Below, piece by piece: positions 1-4,748 of a stretch of 5,226 nt of DNA. The translations under genes and the position numbers were made by a program. The notes below the pieces were generated by a model. The model searched no databases. It had not been told where the DNA came from and was given only the letters and a program-made list of their open reading frames with translations. The stretch covers positions 1-5,226 of the forward strand of contig JAFLJW010000263.1 of assembly GCA_022712815.1 (NCBI GenBank). The letters are read 5' to 3'. This stretch comes from Pseudodesulfovibrio sp. (GTDB taxonomy: Bacteria; Desulfobacterota; Desulfovibrionia; Desulfovibrionales; Desulfovibrionaceae). Every line of letters starts with the position of its first letter. Within the stretch, counting starts at the first letter, position 1.

Positions 1-26
1 GGCTATCTTGATTAGATAGCGCTATC
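1..26. repeat. Short repeated hairpin arms at the 3' end of the DUF2193-like gene
   Basis: Three copies of one 6-base arm lie side by side: GCTATC at 2-7, GATAGC at 15-20 and GCTATC at 21-26. The middle arm can pair with either neighbour, giving a 6-bp stem with a 7-base loop or a perfect 12-base palindrome (15-26). The stop codon of the minus-strand gene (12-14) lies in the loop of the first stem. It may slow polymerase or protect the 3' end of that transcript, but no T-run is visible before the window edge, so a terminator is not shown. Confidence 0.35.
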
Positions 27-1544
27 CCAGTTGCAGTAACCCTTGGGACCAGCCAACTCGCCCTTGACGTAGGGCACGTTGCGCTTGATCAGCTTGGTGG
101 CGGCGCAATCCTTGCAACCACGAACCGGAGAACCGGGAACGCCGGGATTGAGGGCGATGCAATTCGTCATCAAAGTGGCGGTGGTACACTCCGGGGTCAG
201 GTAGCACGGGAAGTCCGACAAGCTCATCAGAGCGGCAAAGCGCTGGGTGATGGCACAGGCGGGGTAGGTGTAACGTTGCGGGTTGGAAACGGTGGGATGC
301 TCGTCAATGGGACTCAGATCGATGTTGATGCCCTTGATGGTGGCACCGGAACCGATGGGCTTGACATCAAGAATCCGCTCTCCGCGGCTCAGGATGTCGA
401 TGAAGTCCGCATTGTGCAACTCGTCTGCTTCACCACGCTTGGGATTCATGACAGCGTAGTTGTGGAAACGCTTGCTCAGCAGGTCCACGATCATGGGTAC
501 GGTGAAGCTGTCCTTCCACAGGATGTAAGCGGTGGCACAGGCAGGGGCGCCAGTGGCCACGGACAAGACATCATAAGGATTTTTGTAGGCGTCCTGATCC
601 AGGCCGGCCTGCATGGTGTTGGAGAACACGCTCATGACAGACTCGTATATTCCGAACACCATGTCATCGTTGAACATATTGAAGGCGGACTGGGCAATAT
701 GATGCCCGATGTCGCCGACACAATATGCGGGAACGGTGACGATGTTGGCCGGATGCACGCCAGCTTTCTTGGCTGCCATGATCACGGGCTTCATGCGTTC
801 CTTGTACATGGACATGTACTTGCGAACATCAAACGAGGAGTGACCGCCATGGCCACCCAGATTGTGACCGTCCATGATCTCTGCCTGGGCCTTGCAAGGC
901 TCACGGTAGATGAACTGCATCATTTCCACTTCAGCGGTCTCGGCCTCTGCAGCGGTCTTGCCCGATTCCATGGCGGCACGGAAAGCGGCGCCGGAGCCGT
1001 AAGAGGTGTTCATACCCCAGGACTTGGCGGACAGGATGGTCTTTTTGTGGTCGGATGGAATGTCAAGAGGGCCGAGGATGCGGTTGACCAGGTTGGAAAC
1101 GGAACCGCAGGACAGGGCAAAGTCGACAACGCAGGTCAGGCCGTACATGCCGCCGTAACGGCGAACGGCTTCCAGGCCCACCAGGGACTTGTTGGCTGCG
1201 ATGGCGTCGATGAAGACGTCCATGGACTTCTTGAATTCGGGATCCTCGTCATACAAAATTTCGAGGATCGGGGGGGTCTGATAATGCTCGACAAACGGAT
1301 CGTCCTCGGGACGGATCGTGTCGGTCAGGCTGCACAGAATCTCATAGTGAGCATTTACGGACTGCACGTGCAGGTCAATCACTTCCTGAGACTGACCTTC
1401 GCCTGCCGTCATCTTGTTAACTGCATCAACGTAGGGCTTGCAATCGGTCAGCTTGAACTCGCCACCACGATTTTCTTTGATAACTCCGAAAACTGCCAGA
1501 GTTGCACCAACTGCCTCGTCAATCATTTTCTTATACAACGCCAT
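12..1544 (-). CDS. DUF2193-like protein (methanogen-associated family of unknown function)
   Basis: A complete 510-residue protein with no signal peptide or membrane segment, so probably cytoplasmic. The start is ATG at 1544, behind AGGAG (1551-1555) with a 6-base spacer. I assign it to DUF2193 from memory of the family: an N-terminus of the type 'KMIDEA..', then RPEDDPFVEHYQTP (residues 78-91), RRYGG (128-132), SWGMNTSYG (175-183) and VPAYCVGDIGHHI (271-283). The family length is about 500 residues, matching this one, and its biochemical function is unknown to me. Visible features are a His/Gly-rich loop (H227, H232, H235), the C275/H281/H282 group, and seven cysteines in the last 81 residues (C430, C447, C453, C462, C477, C480, C504), including a CxxC at 477-480. 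Such a set could bind a metal or Fe-S cluster; this is inference. It appears to be a single-gene unit, with about 470 bases before the next minus-strand ORF. The family is best known from methanogens, so its place beside a bacterial-type metF and fwdDB suggests a role in C1 metabolism. Confidence 0.85.
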   Translation of the reverse strand: MALYKKMIDEAVGATLAVFGVIKENRGGEFKLTDCKPYVDAVNKMTAGEGQSQEVIDLHVQSVNAHYEILCSLTDTIRPEDDPFVEHYQTPPILEILYDEDPEFKKSMDVFIDAIAANKSLVGLEAVRRYGGMYGLTCVVDFALSCGSVSNLVNRILGPLDIPSDHKKTILSAKSWGMNTSYGSGAAFRAAMESGKTAAEAETAEVEMMQFIYREPCKAQAEIMDGHNLGGHGGHSSFDVRKYMSMYKERMKPVIMAAKKAGVHPANIVTVPAYCVGDIGHHIAQSAFNMFNDDMVFGIYESVMSVFSNTMQAGLDQDAYKNPYDVLSVATGAPACATAYILWKDSFTVPMIVDLLSKRFHNYAVMNPKRGEADELHNADFIDILSRGERILDVKPIGSGATIKGINIDLSPIDEHPTVSNPQRYTYPACAITQRFAALMSLSDFPCYLTPECTTATLMTNCIALNPGVPGSPVRGCKDCAATKLIKRNVPYVKGELAGPKGYCNWDSAI

Positions 1545-1550
1545 TGTGAT

Positions 1551-1630
1551 CTCCTAAGTGTTTCAATTTGCTGACTACCTGAAATCAGGTGTACATTACG
1601 GCAAAATATAGGACGCACTGTATATATAAT
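1551..1630 (-). promoter_or_regulatory. Leader and putative promoter of the DUF2193-like gene
   Basis: Reading on the minus strand, an AT-rich box TTATATATA (1621-1629) is followed by TATATT (1606-1611 region), then a 14-base inverted repeat ACCTGA-AA-TCAGGT (1577-1590, plus-strand reading) and the AGGAG ribosome site at 1551-1555. No good -35 hexamer pairs with either AT-rich box. TTATATATA would also pass as an archaeal TATA box, so the promoter class cannot be settled by eye. The inverted repeat lies between the promoter-like boxes and the ribosome site, where an operator or a small 5' UTR hairpin would sit. Confidence 0.4.
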
Positions 1631-2017
1631 TCGAGGCGACTCCTTCCACTTACGGAACGATTTGTGGCCCCCTTTTCCCGCAACCGTTCCTCTTGACGGT
1701 GGTGCTTATAAACCTGCGGAGAGGGGTATGCTTTACTGGCTATGGGTCTGTTCTCTCTCTCTTTCCCGGCTTATGTACTCAGCCAGGCACCCATTTGCAT
1801 CTATTGTAACATGAACGTATGTGATACTAATTGCTATTTACGCCACAATGAAGATATCTCACAGCGTTCTGAAACACTGTTAGTACATTCTTGCATTTTT
1901 TAGTCAACCAAGTATGCTTTTAGTTACCCGTTTTAGTAGGTATCCTTTTGGTTACTATTGCATTTGCATACAAAATACTAATAAATCAGAAAAAATGCAT
2001 TACACACACCATGCACA
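1631..2017. other. Gene-poor spacer
   Basis: No convincing gene in about 390 bases. Visible structure: GGAACG/CGTTCC arms at 1654-1659 and 1685-1690, a pyrimidine-rich CT tract around 1750-1768, and on the minus strand a stem ACAGTGTT-TCAG-AACGCTGT with one G-T pair (about 1860-1880). A 28-codon plus-strand ORF at 1728-1814 has GGAG six bases before its ATG but no recognisable content. The right-hand part is AT-rich, unlike the coding DNA on both sides. Confidence 0.5.
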
Positions 2018-2179
2018 TCATTCAACATCATCCTCCGAATGTCGCCCGCGCAACCGCCCCATAATCCACATCATCACCGTCTGCACCACGCTCAACAGCA
2101 CAAAATACCAGACCCAAACAGGCAGGCCAAAGAAGAGAATAGGTCTGCGGGTTTCGTATTCAGCCGGAACAGTCTGCAT
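2018..2179 (-). CDS. Small single-pass membrane protein (53 aa)
   Basis: A short minus-strand ORF from ATG at 2179 to TGA at 2018-2020. The protein has a charged N-terminus (EYETRRP, residues 8-14), one hydrophobic segment of about 27 residues (14-40) rich in aromatics (FFGLPVWVWYF at 16-26), a basic patch (GRLRGRH, 41-47) and an acidic tail (SEDDVE). The basic residues after the segment and the general shape recall the small membrane proteins encoded next to sodium/solute symporters (DUF3311-like), but that resemblance is weak. The plus strand here is strongly A+C rich, as expected if the minus strand encodes a membrane helix. Against it: no clear Shine-Dalgarno precedes the ATG, an in-frame TAA lies six codons upstream so no longer start exists, and no transporter gene follows. 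It is either a real orphan small protein or the remnant of a lost symporter locus. Confidence 0.45.
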   Translation of the reverse strand: MQTVPAEYETRRPILFFGLPVWVWYFVLLSVVQTVMMWIMGRLRGRHSEDDVE

Positions 2180-2188
2180 GAAGTGACA

Positions 2189-2219
2189 TTGACGAAATTA
2201 AAAGAATGGCGATATATCG
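2189..2219 (+). promoter_or_regulatory. Sigma70-like metF promoter with palindrome over the -10
   Basis: TTGACG (2189-2194) is followed after 18 bases by TATATC (2213-2218), a fair -35/-10 pair. A perfect 10-base palindrome CGATATATCG (2210-2219) covers the -10, so a dimeric repressor could bind there; that is inference. Transcription would begin near 2225 and give a leader of about 125 bases before metF. The -35 lies 10 bases from the start codon of the divergent small membrane protein. Confidence 0.45.
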
Positions 2220-2234
2220 TGATTCACAGATCCG

Positions 2235-2263
2235 TGCCGGGAACGGTTCCAGCCCGCCCGGCA
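2235..2263 (+). promoter_or_regulatory. Stem-loop in the metF leader
   Basis: TGCCGGG (2235-2241) pairs with CCCGGCA (2257-2263) in a perfect 7-bp, GC-rich stem with a 15-base loop. A competing small hairpin, GGAAC-G-GTTCC (2240-2250), overlaps the 5' arm. It is the strongest hairpin in the leader, about 85 bases before the GTG start, and no T-run follows it. metF leaders in bacteria often carry SAM or SAH riboswitches, but I do not see the conserved cores of SAM-I, SAM-II or SAH elements here. Confidence 0.4.
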
Positions 2264-2336
2264 AGCATCTAAACGCCTGAAAATGCATTTGTTGTGCGCG
2301 GTATTGAATTTGCCCAATTCCCAACCACAAACTGAC

Positions 2337-2341
2337 AGGAG
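2337..2341 (+). promoter_or_regulatory. Ribosome binding site that sets the metF GTG start
   Basis: AGGAG lies 7 bases before the GTG at 2349. The in-frame ATG further upstream (2283) has no such site and would add 22 residues with no likeness to MetF. Confidence 0.75.
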
Positions 2342-2348
2342 AATCGGA

Positions 2349-3227
2349 GTGCGAGTTACCGACCTGATCCGCCAACACCAAGGAAAGCCCTTTCTTTCAT
2401 TTGAGTTTTTTCCACCGAAAGAAGCAGATGCCTGGCCACGTTTCTTTGAAACTGTTGACCGTCTCAAAAAGCTTGACCCCCTTTTTGTCTCAGTGACGTA
2501 TGGAGCAGGGGGTGGTGCGCAGGACAATACTCTGGAAATTGTCTCCGGCATCCAGCAGGATCATGGTTTGGAAACCATATCGCACCTGACGTGTGTGCAG
2601 GCTTCGGAAGATCGGATATCAAACTTTCTCGCTCAGCTGACCTCTGTTGGCGCGACCAATGTACTGGCCCTGCGCGGTGATCCTCCCAAAGGGTGCGGCG
2701 ACACATTCGTGCCGGACAACGAACGATTCCGGCATGCCTCGGACCTGATCGAGTTCATCAAGGAGCAGCACCCGGAAATATGTATCGGGGTGGCCTGCTA
2801 CCCGGAGCCCCATCCGGAATCGCCGAGCGTGAAGGAAGATGTGAAGTGGGCCAGGCACAAGTTGGGTTTAGCCGACTTCGCCATCACCCAGCTGTTTTTC
2901 GACAACCGCATATATTTTGAATTCGTCGAGAAGCTGGCCGCTCAGGGCGTGAACAAGCCTGTCATTCCGGCGGTCCTGCCCATTCCCAGTGTGCAGTCGG
3001 CCAAATTTATTCTGGGCCTGTGCGGCGCAAACATTCCCGGCAAATTGCTCCTGGCGTTGGAAAAAGCTGATGCCGAGGGAGGGGTTGAAGCTACGGCCGA
3101 AGTCGGAAGGGATTTCGCGCGCGAACAGATCAAAGGACTGTTGGAAGGTGGTGCTCCGGGCGTCCACCTGTATACCCTGAATCGTGCTGACCATTGCCTC
3201 AGCGTCCTGGAAGGACTCGACCTGTAA
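2349..3227 (+). CDS. metF: 5,10-methylenetetrahydrofolate reductase
   Basis: A flavoprotein that interconverts 5,10-methylene- and 5-methyl-tetrahydrofolate. It feeds methionine synthesis or, in anaerobes, works in the methyl branch of the Wood-Ljungdahl pathway. The protein is 292 residues, normal for the bacterial single-domain TIM-barrel enzyme. Family motifs are in order: FEFFPPK (18-24), with E19 matching the catalytic Glu28 of E. coli; VSVTYGAGG (47-55); SHLTC (78-82); LALRGDPPKG (106-115), with D111 matching the FAD-contacting Asp120; then ITQLFFDN and GAPGVHLYTLNR near the C-terminus. The start is GTG, chosen by its ribosome site and by alignment with the usual MetF N-terminus. The sequence reads most like Desulfovibrio-type MetF (from memory). 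There is no metV-like zinc protein gene beside it in the window. It appears to be transcribed alone, since the next plus-strand gene begins more than 1.1 kb later. Whether it uses NADH, ferredoxin or another donor cannot be read from the sequence. Confidence 0.96.
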   Translation: MRVTDLIRQHQGKPFLSFEFFPPKEADAWPRFFETVDRLKKLDPLFVSVTYGAGGGAQDNTLEIVSGIQQDHGLETISHLTCVQASEDRISNFLAQLTSVGATNVLALRGDPPKGCGDTFVPDNERFRHASDLIEFIKEQHPEICIGVACYPEPHPESPSVKEDVKWARHKLGLADFAITQLFFDNRIYFEFVEKLAAQGVNKPVIPAVLPIPSVQSAKFILGLCGANIPGKLLLALEKADAEGGVEATAEVGRDFAREQIKGLLEGGAPGVHLYTLNRADHCLSVLEGLDL

Positions 3228-3419
3228 GGCTACCAACACTTCAACAGGCCAAGGGAATTATCACCGGTCTGGTGGCAACCCAGCCCACACTTACCAGTGC
3301 TTAAAAACCGAGAATATACAGCGCCTTGCATGGGGGATAAGTTCCCTTTTGGTTCATGCGAACGGAAAATGAGTTGCTTTAGATTTTTATCGAATGTATG
3401 CTGGGCATAATCGGTTTGG
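3228..3419. other. Region downstream of metF without a gene
   Basis: I see no gene here. Two overlapping weak hairpins are visible: GCATG (3328-3332) with CATGC (3355-3359), and an imperfect stem around a GTTC-ATGC-GAAC core (about 3346-3370). They use the same bases, so only one can form at a time. Confidence 0.5.
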
Positions 3420-3450
3420 AAAAAATCAACCACTTGGGTTGAAGATTTTT
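3420..3450 (+). terminator. Possible metF terminator
   Basis: CAACC (3427-3431) pairs with GGTTG (3437-3441) around a 5-base loop. The stem is flanked by an A-run (3420-3425) and, after an AAG bulge, by ATTTTT (3445-3450), which can pair with the A-run. The A-stem-T layout would work in both directions. The core stem is short, and it lies about 195 bases beyond the metF stop, so the call is tentative. Confidence 0.35.
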
Positions 3451-3470
3451 CAAGCTTGGAAAAAAATTTA

Positions 3471-3479
3471 TGCTATAAG
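3471..3479 (+). promoter_or_regulatory. Extended -10 promoter candidate
   Basis: TGCTATAAG fits the extended -10 form (TGN before a TATAAT-like hexamer). A poor -35, TTCAAG (3449-3454), lies 19 bases upstream of TATAAG. Transcription would start near 3486. If it serves fwdDB, the untranslated leader would be close to 880 bases, which is unusually long; it might instead serve a separate RNA. Confidence 0.35.
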
Positions 3480-3555
3480 AGTACAGCAGGATAGTTCACG
3501 GAAATATCCATCCTGGGGACTCACTGGCAGAGCTGTTTTAAACTTGGTTTTTCGT

Positions 3556-3673
3556 CTTGCTCGTTGGCACAGCAAGGAGAGCCCGGCAGCAGTTATGACC
3601 GGATAGCAGCCAAATTTTCCTCCCTTGCGATAATTATAACCACCACCGTTAGAGGGACAGTAGCAAGGGAAGG
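3556..3673 (+). promoter_or_regulatory. Alternating complementary arms, attenuator-like
   Basis: Four arms occur in order: CTTGCT (3556-3561), AGCAAGG (3571-3577), TCCCTTGC (3621-3628) and GCAAGGGA (3663-3670). Arms 1 and 2 form a 6-bp stem with a 9-base loop; arms 3 and 4 form an 8-bp perfect stem around a 34-base loop. Arm 2 can instead pair with arm 3 through GCAAGG/CCTTGC, and arm 1 with arm 4. Mutually exclusive pairing of this kind is typical of attenuators and riboswitch expression platforms. I cannot match it to a named riboswitch, including the molybdenum-cofactor and cobalamin classes as I remember them. Confidence 0.35.
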
Positions 3674-3882
3674 TATCACCATATGTTCCGCCAGTGGAGG
3701 GAGTCGACAGACTTCATACAATTCTCCTGACAGATTAGATGAATCGGGATTCTTATGAATCACCGCATCGAAACTGGAGTATGACATTGTATCTGGAAGA
3801 TGCTCGACACCACGAGTTAGACACTGGCGGCATACGCACTTTATTAAAATGAAACCAAATCGTCGTGAACCGTTTCAAGTAA
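3674..3882. other. AT-rich spacer without a gene
   Basis: No supported gene. GAATC (3741-3745), GATTC (3748-3752) and GAATC (3757-3761) form two mutually exclusive 5-bp hairpins. Short ORFs here lack ribosome sites. Confidence 0.45.
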
Positions 3883-4227
3883 TTGAACACGACAGCCTCA
3901 TGCGCACGATCTGACGTCGTCTGGCTCGACCAGACCTGCTTCGAGGCTGCCCCGCTCGATTTGTTCATTTTCCCCACATTGCGTTGCCCAGCTTCGCCGT
4001 CGGACATAGTGCTCCTTCGCGATCATCGTGGCTTCAACACTCCGTTTCGAAATCCGGGAAGAATCCGATTTTCATATCCTGATCAGGTGGCCGACATAGC
4101 TTCGGCACTGTTTGGGCACGCCGTGAAGATGGCTGGAATTGAGCCTCTCCTTCGTTGGAATGTTGTTGACCGGATGCGTCCGGTGCTGCGTTCCCGCGTG
4201 TCCATGAGTAAAATCGAAACAAGCTGA
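3883..4227. other. Possible remnant of a decayed gene or IS element
   Basis: This patch is richer in GC than the DNA to its left and is open in several frames. On the plus strand one frame runs 114 codons from a TTG at 3883 with no ribosome site. On the minus strand an 84-codon ORF (ATG at 4007, AAGGAG 4 bases upstream at 4012-4017) crosses the left end and runs to 3753, and another minus frame is open from 4071 to 3898. None gives a protein I recognise, and their ends run into sequence that does not look coding. The pattern fits a broken gene or transposon fragment, but I saw no terminal inverted repeats or transposase motif. Two perfect hairpins are present: GTCTGG-CTCGA-CCAGAC (3919-3935) and ACCGGA-TGCG-TCCGGT (4169-4184). 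Confidence 0.25.
4169..4184. repeat. Perfect tetraloop hairpin upstream of fwdD
   Basis: ACCGGA pairs with TCCGGT across the 4-base loop TGCG: a compact 6-bp GC-rich stem about 180 bases before the fwdD start. No T-run follows, so it does not look like an intrinsic terminator. Confidence 0.4.
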
Positions 4228-4364
4228 GATTTATCTATTTGACTTTCCAGGCTTTTTCACTTTGTGAATCAGCGCTGACACTTCGGGAAAGGGATGCGGT
4301 TGTCGCACTCCCGATGCCCGAAAAGAGGTGGAAAGCAGAACGAATCAAAGAAAAGGAGGTTGTA
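4228..4364 (+). promoter_or_regulatory. fwdD upstream region and ribosome site
   Basis: AAGGAGG-like sequence (AGGAGG at 4354-4359) lies 5 bases before the GTG at 4365 and is the best ribosome site in the window. An in-frame ATG at 4314 and a longer reading frame from 4239 lack such a site. TTGACT (about 4238-4243) resembles a -35, but no acceptable -10 sits 16-18 bases downstream, so the fwdDB promoter is not resolved. Confidence 0.6.
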
Positions 4365-4748
4365 GTGGGCAGTATTTCAGGTCTGTTGGTAACCGTCCGG
4401 ACAGCCAAGCAGGGCGCGGAAATGGTCAGCAGCAAGCATGGTGCACCATATATCGCGGAGATTTCCACCCTGCGCATACATACGGATGACTTGGTCGCCC
4501 TTGGCGTGGAAGATGGAGGGCAGGCCCTACTGGCCAGTGAGCATGGAGAGGTCCGTGTCACCTGCAAGGTTACCGAAGTTCCGCAAGGCATCTTCTTTTT
4601 ACCTCTGGGGCCAGTGGCCAACACGCTCTTCAGCGCCTGGAGCACTCAGGAATCCGGGGTGCCCAATTGGAAGAGGTTGGAAGTGACGCTTGCTCCCTGC
4701 AAGGAGCAAGGCAAAGAGAGCAACGCCGGCCAAAGGGAGGAGGCATGA
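4365..4748 (+). CDS. fwdD: Formylmethanofuran dehydrogenase subunit D
   Basis: The small molybdopterin-dinucleotide-binding subunit of the molybdenum or tungsten formylmethanofuran dehydrogenase, which interconverts CO2 and formylmethanofuran; it completes the cofactor pocket formed with FwdB. From the GTG start it has 127 residues, the normal size. Family features in order: a start strand followed by TVRTAKQG (10-17; archaeal homologues have TGRTIDQG), LGVEDGGQALLASEHGEV (46-63, the pterin-domain beta fold), GIFFLPLGPVAN (75-86) and GVPNWK (98-103, typically GMPSFK). The longer upstream reading adds up to 42 residues that do not fit the family. Its stop overlaps the fwdB start (ATGA), so the two are translationally coupled. 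The D-B order is that of archaeal fwdDBAC-type operons. The tail after residue 112 (rich in K, E, Q) is longer and more polar than I expect. It could equally be called fmdD: metal type is not readable here. Confidence 0.9.
   Translation: MGSISGLLVTVRTAKQGAEMVSSKHGAPYIAEISTLRIHTDDLVALGVEDGGQALLASEHGEVRVTCKVTEVPQGIFFLPLGPVANTLFSAWSTQESGVPNWKRLEVTLAPCKEQGKESNAGQREEA
4689..4710 (+). promoter_or_regulatory. Hairpin at the fwdD-fwdB junction
   Basis: CTTGCTCC (4689-4696) pairs perfectly with GGAGCAAG (4703-4710), an 8-bp stem with a 6-base loop inside the last codons of fwdD. It ends 25 bases before the fwdB ribosome site (GGGAGGAGG, 4735-4743). It may tune translation or mRNA stability between the two cistrons; it may also be only a consequence of the coding sequence. 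Confidence 0.4.

Noticed and set aside
276..1574. 432-codon open frame on the plus strand
   Set aside because: It is antisense to the DUF2193-like gene, has no recognisable motifs, is rich in Gly, His and Val as shadow frames are, and lacks a ribosome site.
1728..1814. 28-codon plus-strand ORF with GGAG six bases before its ATG
   Set aside because: The peptide is short, matches nothing I know and lies in a pyrimidine-rich spacer; the site can arise by chance.
1914..2186. 90-codon plus-strand ORF
   Set aside because: It is antisense to the small membrane protein and has low-complexity, His/Thr-rich content typical of a shadow frame.
2235..2330. SAM, SAH or ZTP riboswitch before metF
   Set aside because: The hairpin and following bases do not show the conserved cores of these classes as I remember them; only an unassigned stem is supported.
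2198..2551. 117-codon minus-strand ORF over the start of metF
   Set aside because: It is a shadow of metF and its promoter region, with no motifs.
3346..3370. tRNA T-arm-like sequence GGTTCATGCGAAC
   Set aside because: The arm lacks the GGTTCRANNCC pattern and no acceptor, D or anticodon stem surrounds it.
3844..3912. Short plus-strand ORF beginning ATGAAACC
   Set aside because: About 21 codons, no ribosome site and no recognisable content.
4239..4364. Longer FwdD reading with 42 extra N-terminal residues
   Set aside because: The upstream starts lack a ribosome site, the extra residues do not fit the family, and the GTG at 4365 has AGGAGG at ideal spacing.
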